Notes: generated by a model from the sequence alone, not told the origin. Shown: positions 47,914-61,908, counted from the first letter of the stretch. The stretch: 64,000 nucleotides of DNA from Albula goreensis (GCA_022829145.1 CM040755.1:21163063-21227062); one strand, 5' to 3'. A program made the numbers and translations.

Positions 47914-50083
47914 GATTTGTGATTCATTTGAGCCATTTGACCTCCGAAGTCCCTACAGTCTTTTGCTTGCTTGTTGTTTTCCTTACGTAATTAATTGAAG
48001 ATTCAGATCCCCTGTTGTTAGGTTAATCGTACAATCTGTTCCCCATAGTTGTGCAGGTCCCTGGTGCTGCAAAAGACCATGTCTGGAGCTCTTTTCCCAC
48101 AACAGCCAGACTCTAAGACCTGGTGGGAAGACTGATCTGGGCGCAGTGTTATGACTTTTCCATTTTACCTCCTGCCCACATTTTCGCTCTTCACAATTCA
48201 CTGCATAACATTTTGTGTGAAAAAAGCTGTAAAAATCGTTATCTGTGCCCATGCTGTGACAGGGGACTGCACTATTGTACTATAAGCAACATAACATTAT
48301 GTGTAGCATTCAAACTTGTTTAAATGACAGAGATTCATGCCAAGTTTGGAACAATAGATATTGTCTTTTTATAGCCTGAATAGTGAAAAAACCATCACTG
48401 TAGCAACAGGCAAGGTGGTTGTCCACTTCCCGAAGTAGTGCAGCTAACATACACTAGCTACCTAACTAGATAACAGATGTTATGGGTAAGATGTTATCAG
48501 AATGTGGAGGAATATTCAGGTGAGAATACTCAAATCATTGATCCACTAGCCCAGGAATGTCATGGTTTTACTATTTTATTCCTCTATCGTTTGAAGACAA
48601 CAAAATTGCGAAAGTTTTAGTATTTGTACATGAAGTCCTGGGTTAAGAATGATTCCCTCCCTTTTCATCTTAAAGGAATATAATTGGTTAAGCAGCTATC
48701 ACATTGTGTGGTTTCTATTTGGCTGTGGAAGCAATTATCTCACAGAGAACACTGACATGTGATTGAAAAAGTGACTATCACCAAAACTGTCATGTGTTGA
48801 AATGCCCAGGCAGTTTGAGTTTTTATAAGATTATGCCACAATTCAAGATTGTGAAAATAAAAGACAATGAAAATACATCATGACTGTCAGACGTTCTTCT
48901 TTTAACAAATTAAAATAAGCAATGTTTTAAGCAAAAACCAAGTTGTTACTTTTTCTTTGTGCACTGAATACAGGCAGGATTAGGAGCCTATATATGTGAT
49001 TGCTAAACACACACCCAAGGCATAAAACTCAGTGGTAGCTACCTTCCATATGGTCTACCATTTCAAAACTCATTTTTAAATGCAATGACACTCTTGGTAT
49101 TTCATCTAATGATACTACTCTACATGTTGTGTGTGATAAAAGTGAGAAATCTAAAAAGAAAATCTTTTTTAGAAGAGTGCTAGCCTAGTAATGTTATTAT
49201 AAATAATACTTTAATAATATCTGATTGAGAAATATGGGTCATGTTGTACTTGCAAATCTCTCAAATCTCAAAGCAATCTTTTATGCATAAACACTAGCAA
49301 ATCTACATACAAATCCAAATTACAGCCATATTATATGCAAATAGCCTACAACTTATCTTTTATGCAGCTAATGTCAGAAACTGCTGCTCTCATCAGAGAA
49401 GTGTGTGCACTCCATTGAGAGAGTGAAATTTCCATTTGTACAAAGGCCAGTTCTTGAGAAGTATGCAGGAGTAATTCATTCTCATTAAATATTGTTGATC
49501 GTATGACCACTTGAGTGGCCTGCACAAAACCTACTTAATACTTCAAAAAACAGGGATTCTCAAATTTACCTCAACAGCATTACTCTCTGTATTGGGAAGT
49601 GTTGCATTAAAATGCTTTGTTGTTTCACAAAGGGATTCAAGTTTTAATCATTTTGAATAATAAAGATCTGGCATGATGACACACCATAGGGTATGAGAGA
49701 TATTGGTTCAAGAGCATGTAGAGTATATAAAACATCCTCTGGTTCAGGATTTTGATAGACAACAATACACATATTAGAACATCAGTAAGTTCATAATAAC
49801 TGTAACTAATGACACGTAGGAAAAAAGTCATTTTTTTTACAAACTGACACGATTTTAGCTATATTCTGTGCAAAAAATGTCTTTGTTTCTTTTTGTATTT
49901 ATTACATTAATCTCATAAATATTCTAATTTGTTGAAGCCAGTCAGTGCCATCTGTGACAGTGCTTGTTTCTATGGTTACAAAAACAGAGAAATTTTGTGT
50001 AGAACCACTAGATGTCACTACAGGAATTGAGTATTAAACTCCAGATTCTGTAAAAACTTCAATGATATTTCAATGTGGCCTTC
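47914..50083. other. Unique AT-rich non-coding sequence
   Basis: An octamer ATGCAAAT lies near 49335. A CTCF-core-like word with one mismatch is at 50005-50018 (CCACTAGATGTCAC). No gene is recognised. Confidence 0.5.

Positions 50084-51114
<1,031 letters not shown>

Positions 51115-51174
<60 letters not shown>
51115..51174. repeat. (CA)n microsatellite, about 60 bp
   Basis: An uninterrupted CA run followed by CGCACAGACAC. Confidence 0.97.
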
Positions 51175-51179
<5 letters not shown>

Positions 51180-52763
51180 GACACCGCATAACAACAGGTT
51201 AATGTTACTTTCAGGGTTCACCTCACCCCAGTGACATCACTAAGTCACTTAGACTTGACATTTCTCAGCTTTCTCGTGTAAGATAGTCTAATGGTTTGAC
51301 TGGCAGATCAGCTTGGTGAACCAAAACACAAAACAAGAGGCTACATCAGCACTGTCACAGTTTCTTATTGCTCAGACAGCTCTTGAACTATATTCAGCTG
51401 TCGCTATGTGGTGGAACTATAGAGCATAAACAAGGATACATTACAGTGACTGCTGTCACATTATTACAAAATATTCAAGGACATTTTGTCTCATTAGTGA
51501 ATATTAAAAAAGGCCATGCATGTTATGCATTTCACTTTTTTTTGTTTGATATCAGCAGCAGTTTCATGGTTTTTGAACTTTTCATGGGTCAGGTCACTAT
51601 TTCACCTTAAAGAAGTGTATCAGCTAAAATAAATATTTTTACATGAATACATTTCATTTTTTCTTATTTTACATTTTGCTTTGTATTTTACCAATACACT
51701 GACACAATGTGACACGCTCCTGCACCAGCATATAGGCAGTGCAAACACAGCATCAATTTAAATAACTCCTGTTTGAGTTCAGTCCAGCCTGCTCCAGCAG
51801 GATGAAACAAATTGTGACCCACTACAGTTACTTGGTCAGTCAATGGCTGTGCACATTTTAACAGTACACAGTTTATCAGGATCATCTTGCACCTATACTG
51901 GCCAACTCTACTCACTGTGCCAACCAAATATTACATGCACCTCAATATGAAATATGGAATTTAAAGCAGTCTTTATGGCACCCAGGGGGAATGAGAGACT
52001 TGTCAAAGCACTTGATCGTAAGTTACAGCAGCACATTGGTGACTCAGATAAGTCACCCCACACTCCCAAACCTGCACACATATTGCAAAGATCAGAACTG
52101 AACATAAAGTCATGCAGAAACAGCATGCTGCACAGTTGATCACTGCGAGAACACAGCTTGTGTCAAGGAGTGTCATTTCCCTTTGGAATGGGCACACATC
52201 ACCCGTTTTGGATGACGGATGCTTTGCTTTTGCTTGCTGCATAGTGTGTAGCTGCCAACTCTATTAGAGAGAGAATTATTGTCTTGGGGCCCAATGTTCT
52301 CATATGAAAATCAATACCAGAAGGAATGCTGACAGCTATCTCCCTGCTCAGCTGCAATTCATCGTTCTTTCAACAATATAATCGGATGTATCATTTTGCT
52401 TTTACAGAGTCAACAGGGTAGATATGAATTTGGCTTTGAGTCATAATAAACCCAGCTCTGTTGTATAATCGATACAGAATTGTATACTCCAATGTGATGA
52501 GGCAAATGCTCTTTGTATGTATTGCAGGACTGTGGTGTCACCCTTATATTAAAATTCCCCATGTTAAAGGCACATTTAAGGTCACAGTATGTTTCAACAA
52601 CCTGGATGTCTCATCTGTTTGCCACAGATGAATTTTCCACTGAAATTCCTTCCTCCAGTGTTAAAGGTACAACTTCAACAAAAATACATATTTTTTGATT
52701 GCACATTTTTTTGATGCTGAATATATAAATAGTAATATATTGGTTGTCAGGAAGTAAAACTTT
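51175..52763. other. Unique non-coding sequence
   Basis: Overlapping open frames on both strands at 51688-52242 (61-80 codons) are unrecognised. A T-run lies near 51537-51543. Confidence 0.5.
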
Positions 52764-52786
52764 TTATTTATTTATTTATTTATTTA
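52764..52786. repeat. (TTTA)n tetranucleotide repeat
   Basis: About six TTTA units. Confidence 0.93.
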
Positions 52787-53401
52787 AGCTCCCTCAGTTG
52801 TGTTTTAGCTAACAGTTGTCCTTAAACATCCCATCACATTAATACCAGACTGTGAGAATGTATATACTAACAACACTGCGCTAACTGAAATGATCAAGAT
52901 TGATAACTGTGCTGAATGTTTATATTTTCTTGCTGTTGTATACAGCTGAGATATTTATCTTTCTGTCCCCAGCTTATCCCAGTAGGAAGCTAGCTATTGA
53001 TTTGTGGAATTGACTGGATCTGGTTATAGCAACCTTGATGTATTTCTCTGGACATCATAATTGATGGCTAATGATAGCCAGTTGGCTTTATCTAACAGGG
53101 CTGCATCAATGAAACCTTCAGAATCAAGCAAAGCCTATCTTAGTCACATTAATTATCTCTGTCATTCTGCTGTGGTCAGGAGCAGAACATTGTTGAAAGA
53201 AAAGCTACAGTCAATCATCTAACAGCTTAGTGGAACGGTTGCGCAAAGAGAGGCATATCAGACTGCACAACTTACAGTATCATAGCAAGACATCCACCAC
53301 CAGCCAGTCAGTGACAGCTATGGCAGGCACTGGGGTTGACATGGGGCAGAATTACTGCACTTTCAACACTGTAGGAAGCTATATCTAGTGAAGGAGGCCG
53401 T
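52787..53401. other. Unique non-coding sequence
   Basis: No gene or known repeat is recognised. Confidence 0.55.

Positions 53402-53433
<32 letters not shown>
53402..53433. repeat. (TG)n microsatellite
   Basis: About fifteen TG units with a CG interruption at the start. Confidence 0.95.
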
Positions 53434-53859
53434 CATACATGTGTGAATGTGTGTCTATTTAAATATACACTTTATACATGTTTCAGAGAGATTGGTGGCA
53501 ATCCAGTCCTTAATTCTTAGGAACAACCCACTAAGAGTAGTGATCAATCTTCCTGGCCCTGTCCTACACTTTCAGATGCTTAGTTGGTTTGCCAAACAAA
53601 ACTCCCTGCTAGTGCCAGGTTGCTTATACAATGGCAGAGGAAGGCCAAAGGGGCTGATTTCACATACAGTGGTACCATCTAACAGTTCTTAATTACTAAC
53701 TTAATATGCCAAGATACGAGCAGTGCCTCTAATTAGGAGGGGATTCACTCTGCAAGTACACATATGTTTATTTATTACCAAATTAACATTTATTAAAATC
53801 AGCTCGCCCCCTTCTTATTCAGATACTGCCATTTTCATCTCATTATAGCACTTCAGAGT
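53434..53859. other. Unique non-coding sequence
   Basis: An 81-codon plus-strand open frame (53447-53692) starts beside the TG tract. It has no recognised domain. Confidence 0.5.
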
Positions 53860-54720
53860 TTTGATAATTAGAATTAATTTTGTCGGGTGGCTATTGGGAC
53901 TCCAACAATGCAGAACTCCAGATTAAGTTTAATCAGAAAGCGACACTCCAGTAAGCACAGAAATGTGGTTGTGTCCCTGGTGGAAAGGACGTGCTCACCA
54001 ATGAGGACAGATTTGTCCTGGAAGACAGGATGCGCTGCTGATGGCGTTTACATTCTCAGTTTTGTTCACAAAATAGAGGTCACATCCTCAATGGACTCAT
54101 TTTCTGGCAGGCCTCATGGACAGACAAAACTATTGCATCTGATTAAAATGCACAAATGCACTTGTGCTTACTTCCATTCAGATTTCTGCCAAGCTGGTGA
54201 TGGCAGAACAGCATACAATTGCAATGGCAAACATTCTTCAATGCACAACGTAGGGTTCACAAGCAAAGGTTTGCTCAGCTTTCATGGAATGTGGCAGTAG
54301 CTGGCAGTTAGTGTTGTTTCTAAAGGTGCTGGAATCTTAGGCGTTCTCTTACAAACTGATGTCTAAACTTATTTCAAAATTTCATGCCAGCATTTCGTGA
54401 GCAGGCCTCGTCATATCTGTCTCCCATGGCCTGATCTCTGACAGCTGCATTTGTCACTCTTCGCTGTCAGAGTTTGGGGCCAAAAAAGGGCTGACTTATT
54501 CCTCCCTGCTTCAAGGGCAAAAAGTCTGGCTTTTAGAGGGTGCAGAAACTAACAAGTCCAATTTTTCCTTGTCCGCTAATTCATGGCTGTCGACAGCACA
54601 GATTTACTGGGGTGGTGCCACAGAGAGGGAGATTGATGCACAGCTAGTGTCTGCTCCACTCTCAGAAAAATAACATCACATTCTTTTGCTCCCAGGAGCC
54701 TTTGGAGTAAATATTAGTCT
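53860..54720. other. Candidate conserved non-coding block(s)
   Basis: Nearly 900 bp of balanced, repeat-free sequence with TAGAATTAATTTTGTCGG, TCTCCCATGGCCTGATCTC and GACAGCTGCATTTGTCAC. It contains the longest open frame not explained by a repeat (137 codons, 53887-54300, plus). I see no domain, signal peptide or splice context for that frame, so I treat it as chance. Enhancer-type conservation is inferred. Confidence 0.35.
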
Positions 54721-54867
54721 GTGCCCTGCTCCCACAATAAATGCACATTCTCATGATTGTATGCAATTGAAAGTGGCAGGGAGGATCATTTTTAGAGTTA
54801 TATTCTTTGAGAGGTATTCAATTGAACCACTAAGGTGCTTTAGAAATATAGGCAGTACATACATATA

Positions 54868-54869
<2 letters not shown>

Positions 54870-54953
<84 letters not shown>

Positions 54954-54988
54954 TGTGTGTGTTTGTGAGTGTGTGTTTGTGTGTGTGT
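54870..54988. repeat. (TG)n microsatellite, about 119 bp
   Basis: The longest TG tract of the window, with TATG, TTTG and GAGTG interruptions confined to its right third, as when one end of a microsatellite decays. Confidence 0.98.
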
Positions 54989-56603
54989 GAATATGCCAAT
55001 CCTTAACCTTTTGAAATCAAATTAAATTGGTTTAATGTAGAAAAAGAACAGAATGCATTGCATTCAACCCAAAGCGCCACTCTCTCCCTCTCTCTCTTTT
55101 TCTTTAACCATGAGATAAGCATTTATTTATCTTTTTTCCATATAATAATTAATCTGTATAAAAATATGTCTTGTTCACACTTGCATAGAATTGCTATTTT
55201 GCTACCACTATATTGTTTGTTTATATTGGACTTTTGCACTTCAATTGAATTCAAATTATTCTCCCCCTGATGAAATGATGCATACAATAATGCAGTGTCC
55301 CTTAAAATAACAGTTTTTTTTTAACAGTTAAATAACAGCACATAACCAAAAAGGACACATGACTGACAGGGACTATTAAACTGTCCCTGAACTTTGCTCC
55401 ACATTTCCTTCTTAATATATAATTATTATTGTATTTATACATTCCTGGAGCCATCTGTGTTGTTTACATTCCATTTGTGGATGACAGCATATGCTGTTGG
55501 TGATTTGTCTTGTCAAAACCTCTTATACTGCGGGACAGAGCATGCTTGACTGGCTTCACCTACAATAAGTATGTTGAATTTCTTGTGAGGGAGATTGACA
55601 GATTTGTTTGCACTATCGCTGAAGTAAAACACATTCAAATACAACTTATTTAAAGAAAGCAATTTTACTTGGTTCAAAAGTTTCTCATATGTCCAAGATG
55701 GAATTAGGGAATTGTTAATATTTATTGAATGTATATGACTGTTCTCGCCGATGCTTTTCTGCAAAGACTAAATATAATGTTGGATTACTGTGCAGCCATC
55801 TCAATGTAAATGAGTGCAGAACTCATGACTGAAAGTGAACAAAATTATGCCTGGCTCAATTTCTCAAATTCTTAAAACTATGGGTTACAAAAATTTAGAA
55901 TATCATGAGATATACAAATCTATAGATATATAAATATTTTCACAGCCATCTTGGTTTGCAATAAATAAATTAATTAATTAAGCTATAAACATTAGCATGA
56001 AAAGTGTCATTTTTTTACCATATGTTTGTGAGGCAACATAAGATGAAGAGCACAACTATTGTACTGCACTATCCATTCATACTGTCATAACATAACCATC
56101 ATACAGAATTCATGTCATGGCAACTTTTTGTTGATGCCCCAGCAAGATTGTCTGTGTGAGATCGATGTTTTTAATAAGTTTAAAAACTGAAACATTTTTG
56201 AATCATTTCACTCTACTGCTTTCTACATCATGCAAAGCCTTGGCTGACCTACAGTATTTATTAAATATTAACTTGTGCCAATGATATTGTTTTCTACAGT
56301 AAATTCCCCACTGAGCATTGCTTTTTATTGCATCATATAAAGCTGTTCTCATTTTAAAATTCATTGTTTTCTATGAAATCAGATTTCGGTCACTGTTGAT
56401 ATGCATAATAATGTCACATGCCCATAACTGAATTTTCCTGGGTTCTGCTCTGTATTCCACACACTTGTAATGCAGGGCTTTATTTCCACTCTACAGTTTC
56501 ATTTAGACACTTTAATGTGGAAACATCAAAGCCCAATGTATATACACCTAACTGATCGTAAGATTATATTATTTTCGGTAAAAGGAAGATCTGGTTCTTT
56601 ATA
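54989..56603. other. Unique AT-rich non-coding sequence
   Basis: A TAAT-repeat-like stretch AATAAATTAATTAATTAAG lies near 55963-55981. No gene is recognised. The last 80 bases lead directly into the minisatellite. Confidence 0.55.
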
Positions 56604-58956
56604 CCAGTATAGAACATCAGTTACCTCAGTACTGTCCTTTCCCACGCTCCCCCAGTATTGAACATCAGTTACCCCAGTACTGTCCTTTCCAACGCTCCCC
56701 CAGGATAGAACATCAGTTACCCCAGTACTGTCCTTTCCAACGCTCCCCCAGTATAGAACATCAGATACCTCAGTACTGTCCTTTCCAACGCTCCCCCAGT
56801 ATTGAACATCAGTTACCCCAGTACTGTCCTTTCCCACGCTCCCCCAGTAAAGAACATCAGTTACCCCAGTACTGTCCTTTCCCACGCTCCCCCAGTATAG
56901 AACATCAGTTACCCCAGTACTGTCCTTTCCCATGCTCCCCCAGTATAGAACATCAGTCACCCCAGTACTGTCCTTTCCCACGCCCCCCCAGTATAGAACA
57001 TCAGTTACCCCAGTACTGCCCTTTCCCACGCTACCCCAGTATAGAGCATCAGTCACCTCAGTACTGTCCTTTTCCACACTCCCCCAGTATAGAGCATCAG
57101 TTACCCCAGTACTGTCCTTTCCCACACTCCCCCAGTATAGAACATCAGTTACCCCAGTACTGTCCTTTCCCACGCTCCCCCAGTATAGAACATCAGTTAC
57201 CCCAGTACTGTCCTTTCCCACGCTCCCCCAGTATAGAGCATCAGTTACCCCAGTATTGTCCTTTCCCACGCTCCCCCAGTAAGAACATCAGTTACCCCAG
57301 TACTGTCCTTTCCCACACTCCCCCTGTATAGAGCATCAGTTACCCCAGTACTGTCCTTTCCCACGCTCCCCCAGTATAGAGCATCAGTTACCCCAGTACT
57401 GTCCTTTCCCAAACTCCCCCAGTATAGAACATCAGTTACCCCAGTACTGTCCTTTCCCAAACTCCCCCTGTATAGAGCATCAGTTACCCCAGTACTGTCC
57501 TTTCCCACGCCCCCCCAGTATAGAACATCAGTTACCCCAGTACTGTCCTTTCCCATGCTCCCCCAGTATAGAACATCAGTTACCCCAGTACTGTCCTTTC
57601 CCACGCTCCCCCAGTATAGAACATCAGTTACCCCAGTACTGTCCTTTCCCACACTCCCCCAGTATAGAGCATCAGTTACCCCAGTACTGTCCTTTCCCAC
57701 ACTCCCCCAGTATAGAGCATCAGTTACCCCAGTACTGTCCTTTCCCATGCTCCCCCAGTATAGAACATCAGTTACCCCAGTACTGTCCTTTCCCACGCTC
57801 CCCCAGTATAGAACATCAGTTACCCAGTACTGTCCTTTCCCACGCTCCCCCAGTATAGGACATCAGTTACCCCAGTACTGTCCTTTCCCACACTCCCCCA
57901 GTATAGAGCATCAGTTACCCCAGTACTGTCCTTTCCACGCCCCCAGAATAGAACATCAGTTACCCCAGTACTGTCCTTTCCCACACTCCCCCAGTATAGA
58001 ACATCAGTCACCCCAGTACTGTCCTTTCCCACACTCCCCCAGTATAGAGCATCAGTTACCCCAGTACTGTCCTTTCCCACGCTCCCCCAGTATAGAACAT
58101 CAGTCACCCCAGTACTGTCCTTTCCCACACTCCCCCTGTATAGAGCATCAGTTACCCCAGTACTGTCCTTTCCCACACTCCCCCAGTATAGAACATCAGT
58201 TACCCCAGTACTGTCCTTTCCCACGCTCCCCCAGTATAGAGCATCAGTTACCCCAGTTCTGTCCTTTCCCACGCTCCCCCAGTATAGGACATCAGTTACC
58301 CCAGTACTGTCCTTTCCCACGCTCCCCCAGTATAGAGCATCAGTTACCCCAGTACTGTCCTTTCCCATGCTCCCCCAGTATAGAGCATCAGTTACCCCAG
58401 TACTGTCCTTTCCCACGCTCCCCCAGTATAGAGCGTCAGTTACCTCAGTAAGGTCCTTTCCCACACTCCCCCAGTATAGAGCATCAGTTACCCCAGTACT
58501 GTCCTTTCCCATGCTCCCCCAGTATAGAACATCAGTTACCCCAGTACTGTCCTTTACCATGCTCCCCCAGTATAGAACATCAGTTACCCCAGTACTGTCC
58601 TTTCCCACACTCCCCCTGTATAGAGCATCAGTTACCCCAGTACTGTCCTTTTCCACGCTCCCCCAGTATAGAGCATCAGTTACCCCAGTACTGTCCTTCC
58701 CCACGCTCCCCCAGTATAGAACATCAGTTACCCCAGTACTGTCCTTTCCCACACTCCCCCTGTATAGAGCATCAGTTACCCCAGTACTGTCCTTTCCCAC
58801 ACTCCCCCTGTATAGAGCATCAGTTACCCCAGTACTGTCCTTCCCCACGCTCCCCCAGTATAGAGCATCAGTTACCTCAGTACTGTCCTGTCCCACGCTC
58901 CCCCAGTATAGAGCATCAGTTACCCCAGTACTGTCCTTTCCCACGCCCCCTCATGT
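56604..58956. repeat. 48-bp minisatellite, about 49 copies
   Basis: The word CATCAG recurs every 48 bp from 56615 to 58914, giving 49 units by my count. The 2299-bp distance equals 48 x 48 minus 5, accounted for by deletions of 1 bp (near 57280), 1 bp (near 57823) and 3 bp (near 57937-57953). A plus-strand unit reads CCCCAGTACTGTCCTTTCCC, then ACGCTCCCCC, then AGTATAGAACATCAGTTA. Since 48 is a multiple of three and the unit has no stop, minus-strand frames of 247, 183 and 374 codons and plus-strand frames of up to 298 codons arise, cut only at those deletions. The minus-strand 16-residue unit is about GKDSTGVTDVLYWGSV. Open frames in several phases on both strands argue against a protein gene. 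Recurrent unit variants show local duplication of units. Confidence 0.97.
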
Positions 58957-59734
58957 ATTTTCATAAGCTACCTGACTTTTGCTTCAGCAGTAATGAGACA
59001 GAGCTTCAAGGTAATAATATCTAACTGAGCATCTGGTGGGCCTTTACAATCTGTGACCAAATTATCCCTTTACAGTCAGTGAGTGTACTAGTTTCTCTCA
59101 TTTCTTAACCAGTTTTTTGGCTGTAATCATTCCAATTAGTTATAATGATACATATGGTTCCCAGCATGCAATCATTTCAATTGATCTCGGAAGTATGAAG
59201 GTAGGTCAGGGTAAGCAAGCACTGATGTAATTAAGAAATGTAAGAGCAGACACTCCAGTGAAAACCAGTACATACGGTCCTTCAGGAAACAAATTTGAAA
59301 GAAGTACACTTGGTGCTGCTTCCTCTCAGAAACATGATGGCTCTGCATTCTTTACTTTCATGATTATGAAGGTTGGTAAAACCATTGGGACAGAACCATT
59401 CCTACATAAAGAACCTTTTGAGATCCTTGATGTCCTTTGCTCTATGCTTATAGACAGCCTGCTTCAATTCAGTTTTCTAACGGGTCTAATTGAGTTATAC
59501 TAATGTGCATTCAATTATTAACCATTTATGTTATGTTATACTTCAGGGAATAATTGACTTTCTTTCATCTTAACTCCATGGGCACTGAAGAAAATTTTGT
59601 GTTATTTTGAATAAATTTCCTCTGTCTGGTTAACACTTTGGAGCTGTGGGGGGAAAATATTCATCTCTCTCCTAGTTAACAGTTTGATTTTCTTTTATGT
59701 AGGGTATGGCTTTCAAGAGTTTGCAGATCACAGA
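58957..59734. other. Unique non-coding sequence
   Basis: No gene or known repeat is recognised. An 81-codon open frame (59258-59503) is unremarkable. Confidence 0.55.
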
Positions 59735-59832
59735 GGGCAGCAGTGCATAGTAATGATCAGGGCAGCGAACCCTGAATTCTCAGGTAGTGGGCCTAAACCG
59801 TTAGCATTGTGTGTCACTATGGAGACCTGAGA
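59735..59832 (+). mobile_element. Degraded V-SINE-like tRNA-derived head
   Basis: GGCAGCAGTGCATAGTAATG followed by ATCAGGGCAGCGAACC resembles the tRNA-derived 5' head of V-SINE copies (GGCAGCAGTGTAGCATAGTGG type). A degenerate B-box region and GTTAGCATTGTGTGTCA follow. The body and the L2-type tail are not recognisable downstream, so this is a truncated or heavily decayed copy. Confidence 0.45.
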
Positions 59833-60382
59833 TGAACTTAATATGTAAAAGAAGCTGAATAGCATGAAAACCTTGGATGATTGAAGGTGAGATCCAGAGC
59901 TTTGGAATCATGGCAACTTTTTTGTAGTCTGTGAACAACTTTACTGCAGGATTTGATGACTGATCTTTGTCCTGGCTCCAGAACATCGACCTCACAGTCC
60001 TTCTCAAGAACTCACAGAAGCATAATTATGCTCCACAGGTGAGCTGTGGCATACCCAGCTGACTGGAGCAAAGCCTTTGCTATCCTGCACATCATTTACA
60101 CACATACCTTGCTGGGCTAAATTAAATGTTATTGTGGTGGTGCTAGCAGGGTCAACTCATTTTGCACACATCAGGACAATGAAAAACATCTTTTTGATGC
60201 TGGTAAACTGTCCAGTGTCATTATGGTATGCATATTTTCCAACAAGGGGGCCTGAAATACATACTATCTTGAATTATTTGAGCGTTCACATCCATCACAG
60301 TTACCGGAGGCCAGAAATGTAATGGACATTTCACATTACTGATGGACAAATGGCACTGGTGGTGTGCAGTTGGCAAACAAAT
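59833..60382. other. Unique non-coding sequence
   Basis: No gene is recognised. Open frames of 60-81 codons overlap on both strands. Confidence 0.5.
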
Positions 60383-60920
60383 CATTCTTTTTGAGCAACT
60401 CATTTTAGTGAGTCATTTGTGTCGATTCACAAGCACAACTGAGTCATTCTTTTTTCTAGCTCATCTTCCATTGCAAGGGGCTACAAATACCCAGTACAGT
60501 CCTTACAGTCCTCACACGCAAATCAGACAGAACATCTAGCAAACATTGTGTAACATCGTGCACAGTGACAGGCTAATTTCTATTTAAAGACACTAAGGGT
60601 CAGTGCGCCCAACAAAACAGGTTGCAGTAAAGCGTAAATTTGAGAAAAATACAGTAGTTACTAAGATTACAACCTTTTACATTTACCTCCTTCTGCTTAT
60701 CACTTGGAGAAGTAATTATTGGGTTTTTAATTATATATATATAAAGTAGCTTTTTCTCGGCTAAAACCCAAGCCACAATAACAATTGCCACTGTATCACC
60801 CAGTCCAGTGAGTCACCTCATTCATGGCTCATCGTTCATTGTTCACAGAATCAATATGTACAAAGAATCACAGATACAGTAAACTGTATAATCTTGACCA
60901 TTGTTCACTGAATCAGTACA
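60383..60920. repeat. Possible dispersed-repeat relic with GAGTCAT / GTTCACTGAATC words
   Basis: AATCATTCTTTTTGAGCAAC and AGTGAGTCATTTG occur at about 60381-60420, GAGTCATTC at about 60441, CAGTGAGTCACCTCATTCATG at about 60806 and TTGTTCACTGAATCAGTAC at about 60901. Fish genomes contain DNA-transposon families with such words near their ends. I cannot place termini, so the class is left open. Confidence 0.3.
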
Positions 60921-61908
60921 TAAATCTCAAGGCTAATAGATAGGCAAGCTGTTTCATGATTGAAAGTAAGCTTTATGTATTAATGCAAACACTTTAATGC
61001 AATCTATTGGTTAATTTTGCCTCATTTTTGGTACCTTAAAATGTTGTGTCAACAATTAAATGGCAGCACTGCTTGTTTGAAAGCAAGGAATATGGTGTTG
61101 TACTTATAATCATGTTGCATAATATGATTATAAGATGTTTGAAATTATGGCTCATGTTAAAATAAATAAGTTCAATTAAATATGACACAGTATGTGGGCA
61201 CTTTTATCCTGGCAACTTGGACCAAAGTAAACAATAAATAAAACTAAAGATATAAATGTAATAAAAATGAATAAAATAAATATTTAAATGTAGTAAATAA
61301 AGAAGTATAGCAATGTGATTAAAGAAATACAATGAAAAACAAAACCCAAATCATTTGTAATCTTATGAAATAGATATGTAAGGAAAAAGATACCCCTGTA
61401 CAAAAAACGTTTTAGAGATGAAAAACTATTTGTTGCTCTTGCAAGTGCTCTTTGAGCTGATAGCTAAGGCAGGTCGGAATTTGGGAATGCAAGCTGCTGC
61501 ACTTTGGTCACACTGATCCTGCTTCCTCTTTCAGAAATAATCTGTTGAGTTTTAGAGAAAGTTGTCCCTATCAGCACAGATGCATACAGAATGTGCCGAG
61601 TTGAGCCTTATGCTCAAGCAACATGTGCGCTAATCAAAATAGTAGGAATGTGTTCCCCAGACCCATAATACTCTGTTCTGTCCTCCGAAAGAGAACATAT
61701 CAAGTTATTAATGTTACGAATTTACTAGTGCTTCCCTATTTATTTTTGATAAGGTCTAGCTGGTGTATTTGCTTGTGTATTTGTGCTGGTTAGTCCATGT
61801 ACTAGTGTTCATTATCAGCAACTGCAGGCAAGTCAAGCTGTAAGGATGACTTGCTCATCAAGCGAAAACAAGGGAATGGTCAAAAGTGAAGAGTCATAAC
61901 TTATAATG
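60921..61908. other. Unique AT-rich non-coding sequence
   Basis: AAATAAA-rich stretches lie at 61228-61310. No gene is recognised. Confidence 0.55.

Noticed and set aside
53660-53690. TACAGTGGTACC resembling a mariner-type terminus
   Set aside because: No opposite terminus and no TA duplication that can be paired with it.
53887-54300. 137-codon plus-strand open frame
   Set aside because: No recognisable domain, signal peptide, splice context or codon pattern. Chance frames of this size are expected in GC-balanced non-coding DNA.
56526-58966. Several long open frames on both strands (up to 374 codons) as a repeat-protein gene
   Set aside because: The 48-bp stop-free unit opens multiple frames on both strands at once. 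Frames end only where small deletions occur, and there is no flanking coding sequence.
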